A stretch of 6,531 bases of DNA from Firmicutes bacterium UBA2598 (lineage in GTDB: Bacteria; Bacillota; PH28-bin88), in contig DDKM01000099.1 in NCBI GenBank assembly GCA_002339345.1, forward strand, positions 1 through 6,531, given 5' to 3'. Positions within the stretch are counted from its first letter, which is position 1. Each line of letters starts with the position of its first letter. Below, one piece after another: positions 6,488 through 6,531 of the stretch. The notes under the pieces are model-generated. The model had not been told where the DNA came from. It saw only the letters and a program-made list of their open reading frames with translations, and ran no database searches. Both the position numbers and the translations under genes were made by a program.

Positions 6488-6531
6488 CCCACATAGGTTA
6501 TGATCAATGTGAACCTCCGCCGGGCTTGTCC

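Noticed and set aside
6478..6531. Possible end of an upstream gene or plus-strand promoter (TTGACT with TATGAT, spacing 15) at the window edge
   Set aside because: Only about 45 bases lie beyond the repeat, all three minus frames are briefly open with different ends, and the promoter spacing is too short.

Overview
The window looks like an accessory stretch of a bacterial chromosome, probably from an anaerobic Clostridia-type Firmicute such as the Moorella/Desulfotomaculum/Pelotomaculum group. That guess rests on strong purine-rich Shine-Dalgarno sites (AGGAGG, AGGAG, GGGAG), use of GTG as a start, moderately high GC and the protein families present. It is not a taxonomic proof. All recognisable genes, intact or broken, lie on the minus strand, so the order of reading is from high to low coordinates.

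Layout in the direction of transcription. At 6441-6487 there is one copy of a 47-bp sequence. A candidate promoter (extended -10 at 6368-6376) follows, then a large VIT plus von Willebrand factor A protein (3792-6290), which looks complete and cytoplasmic. Sixty-seven bases after its stop begins a broken gene for a PD-(D/E)XK nuclease-like protein (3397-3724) with a perfect ribosome-binding site, a one-base frameshift and a missing C-terminal part. About 250 bp with no recognisable gene follow, including a long imperfect hairpin (3237-3287). Next is the decayed C-terminal half of a PIN-domain (VapC-type) toxin (2863-3148), also frameshifted by one base and lacking its N-terminus. The second, identical copy of the 47-bp sequence (2793-2839) comes next, immediately before an intact two-gene operon: a PLD-nuclease/superfamily 2 helicase fusion (392-2767) and a HIT-family nucleotide hydrolase (6-392), joined by a TGATG stop/start overlap.

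The PLD-helicase and HIT protein are almost certainly co-translated and probably act together on nucleic acid and a nucleotide or nucleotide adduct. Helicases of this architecture are often found near defence genes, but a defence role here is inference. The broken PIN and nuclease genes fit an accessory region that gains and loses genes. The most unusual structural point is that the VIT-vWA gene and both pseudogenes lie exactly between the two direct 47-bp copies, 3,648 bp apart. They look like a cassette that was inserted, or could be lost, upstream of the helicase operon. No transposase, integrase, rRNA, tRNA or CRISPR array is visible.
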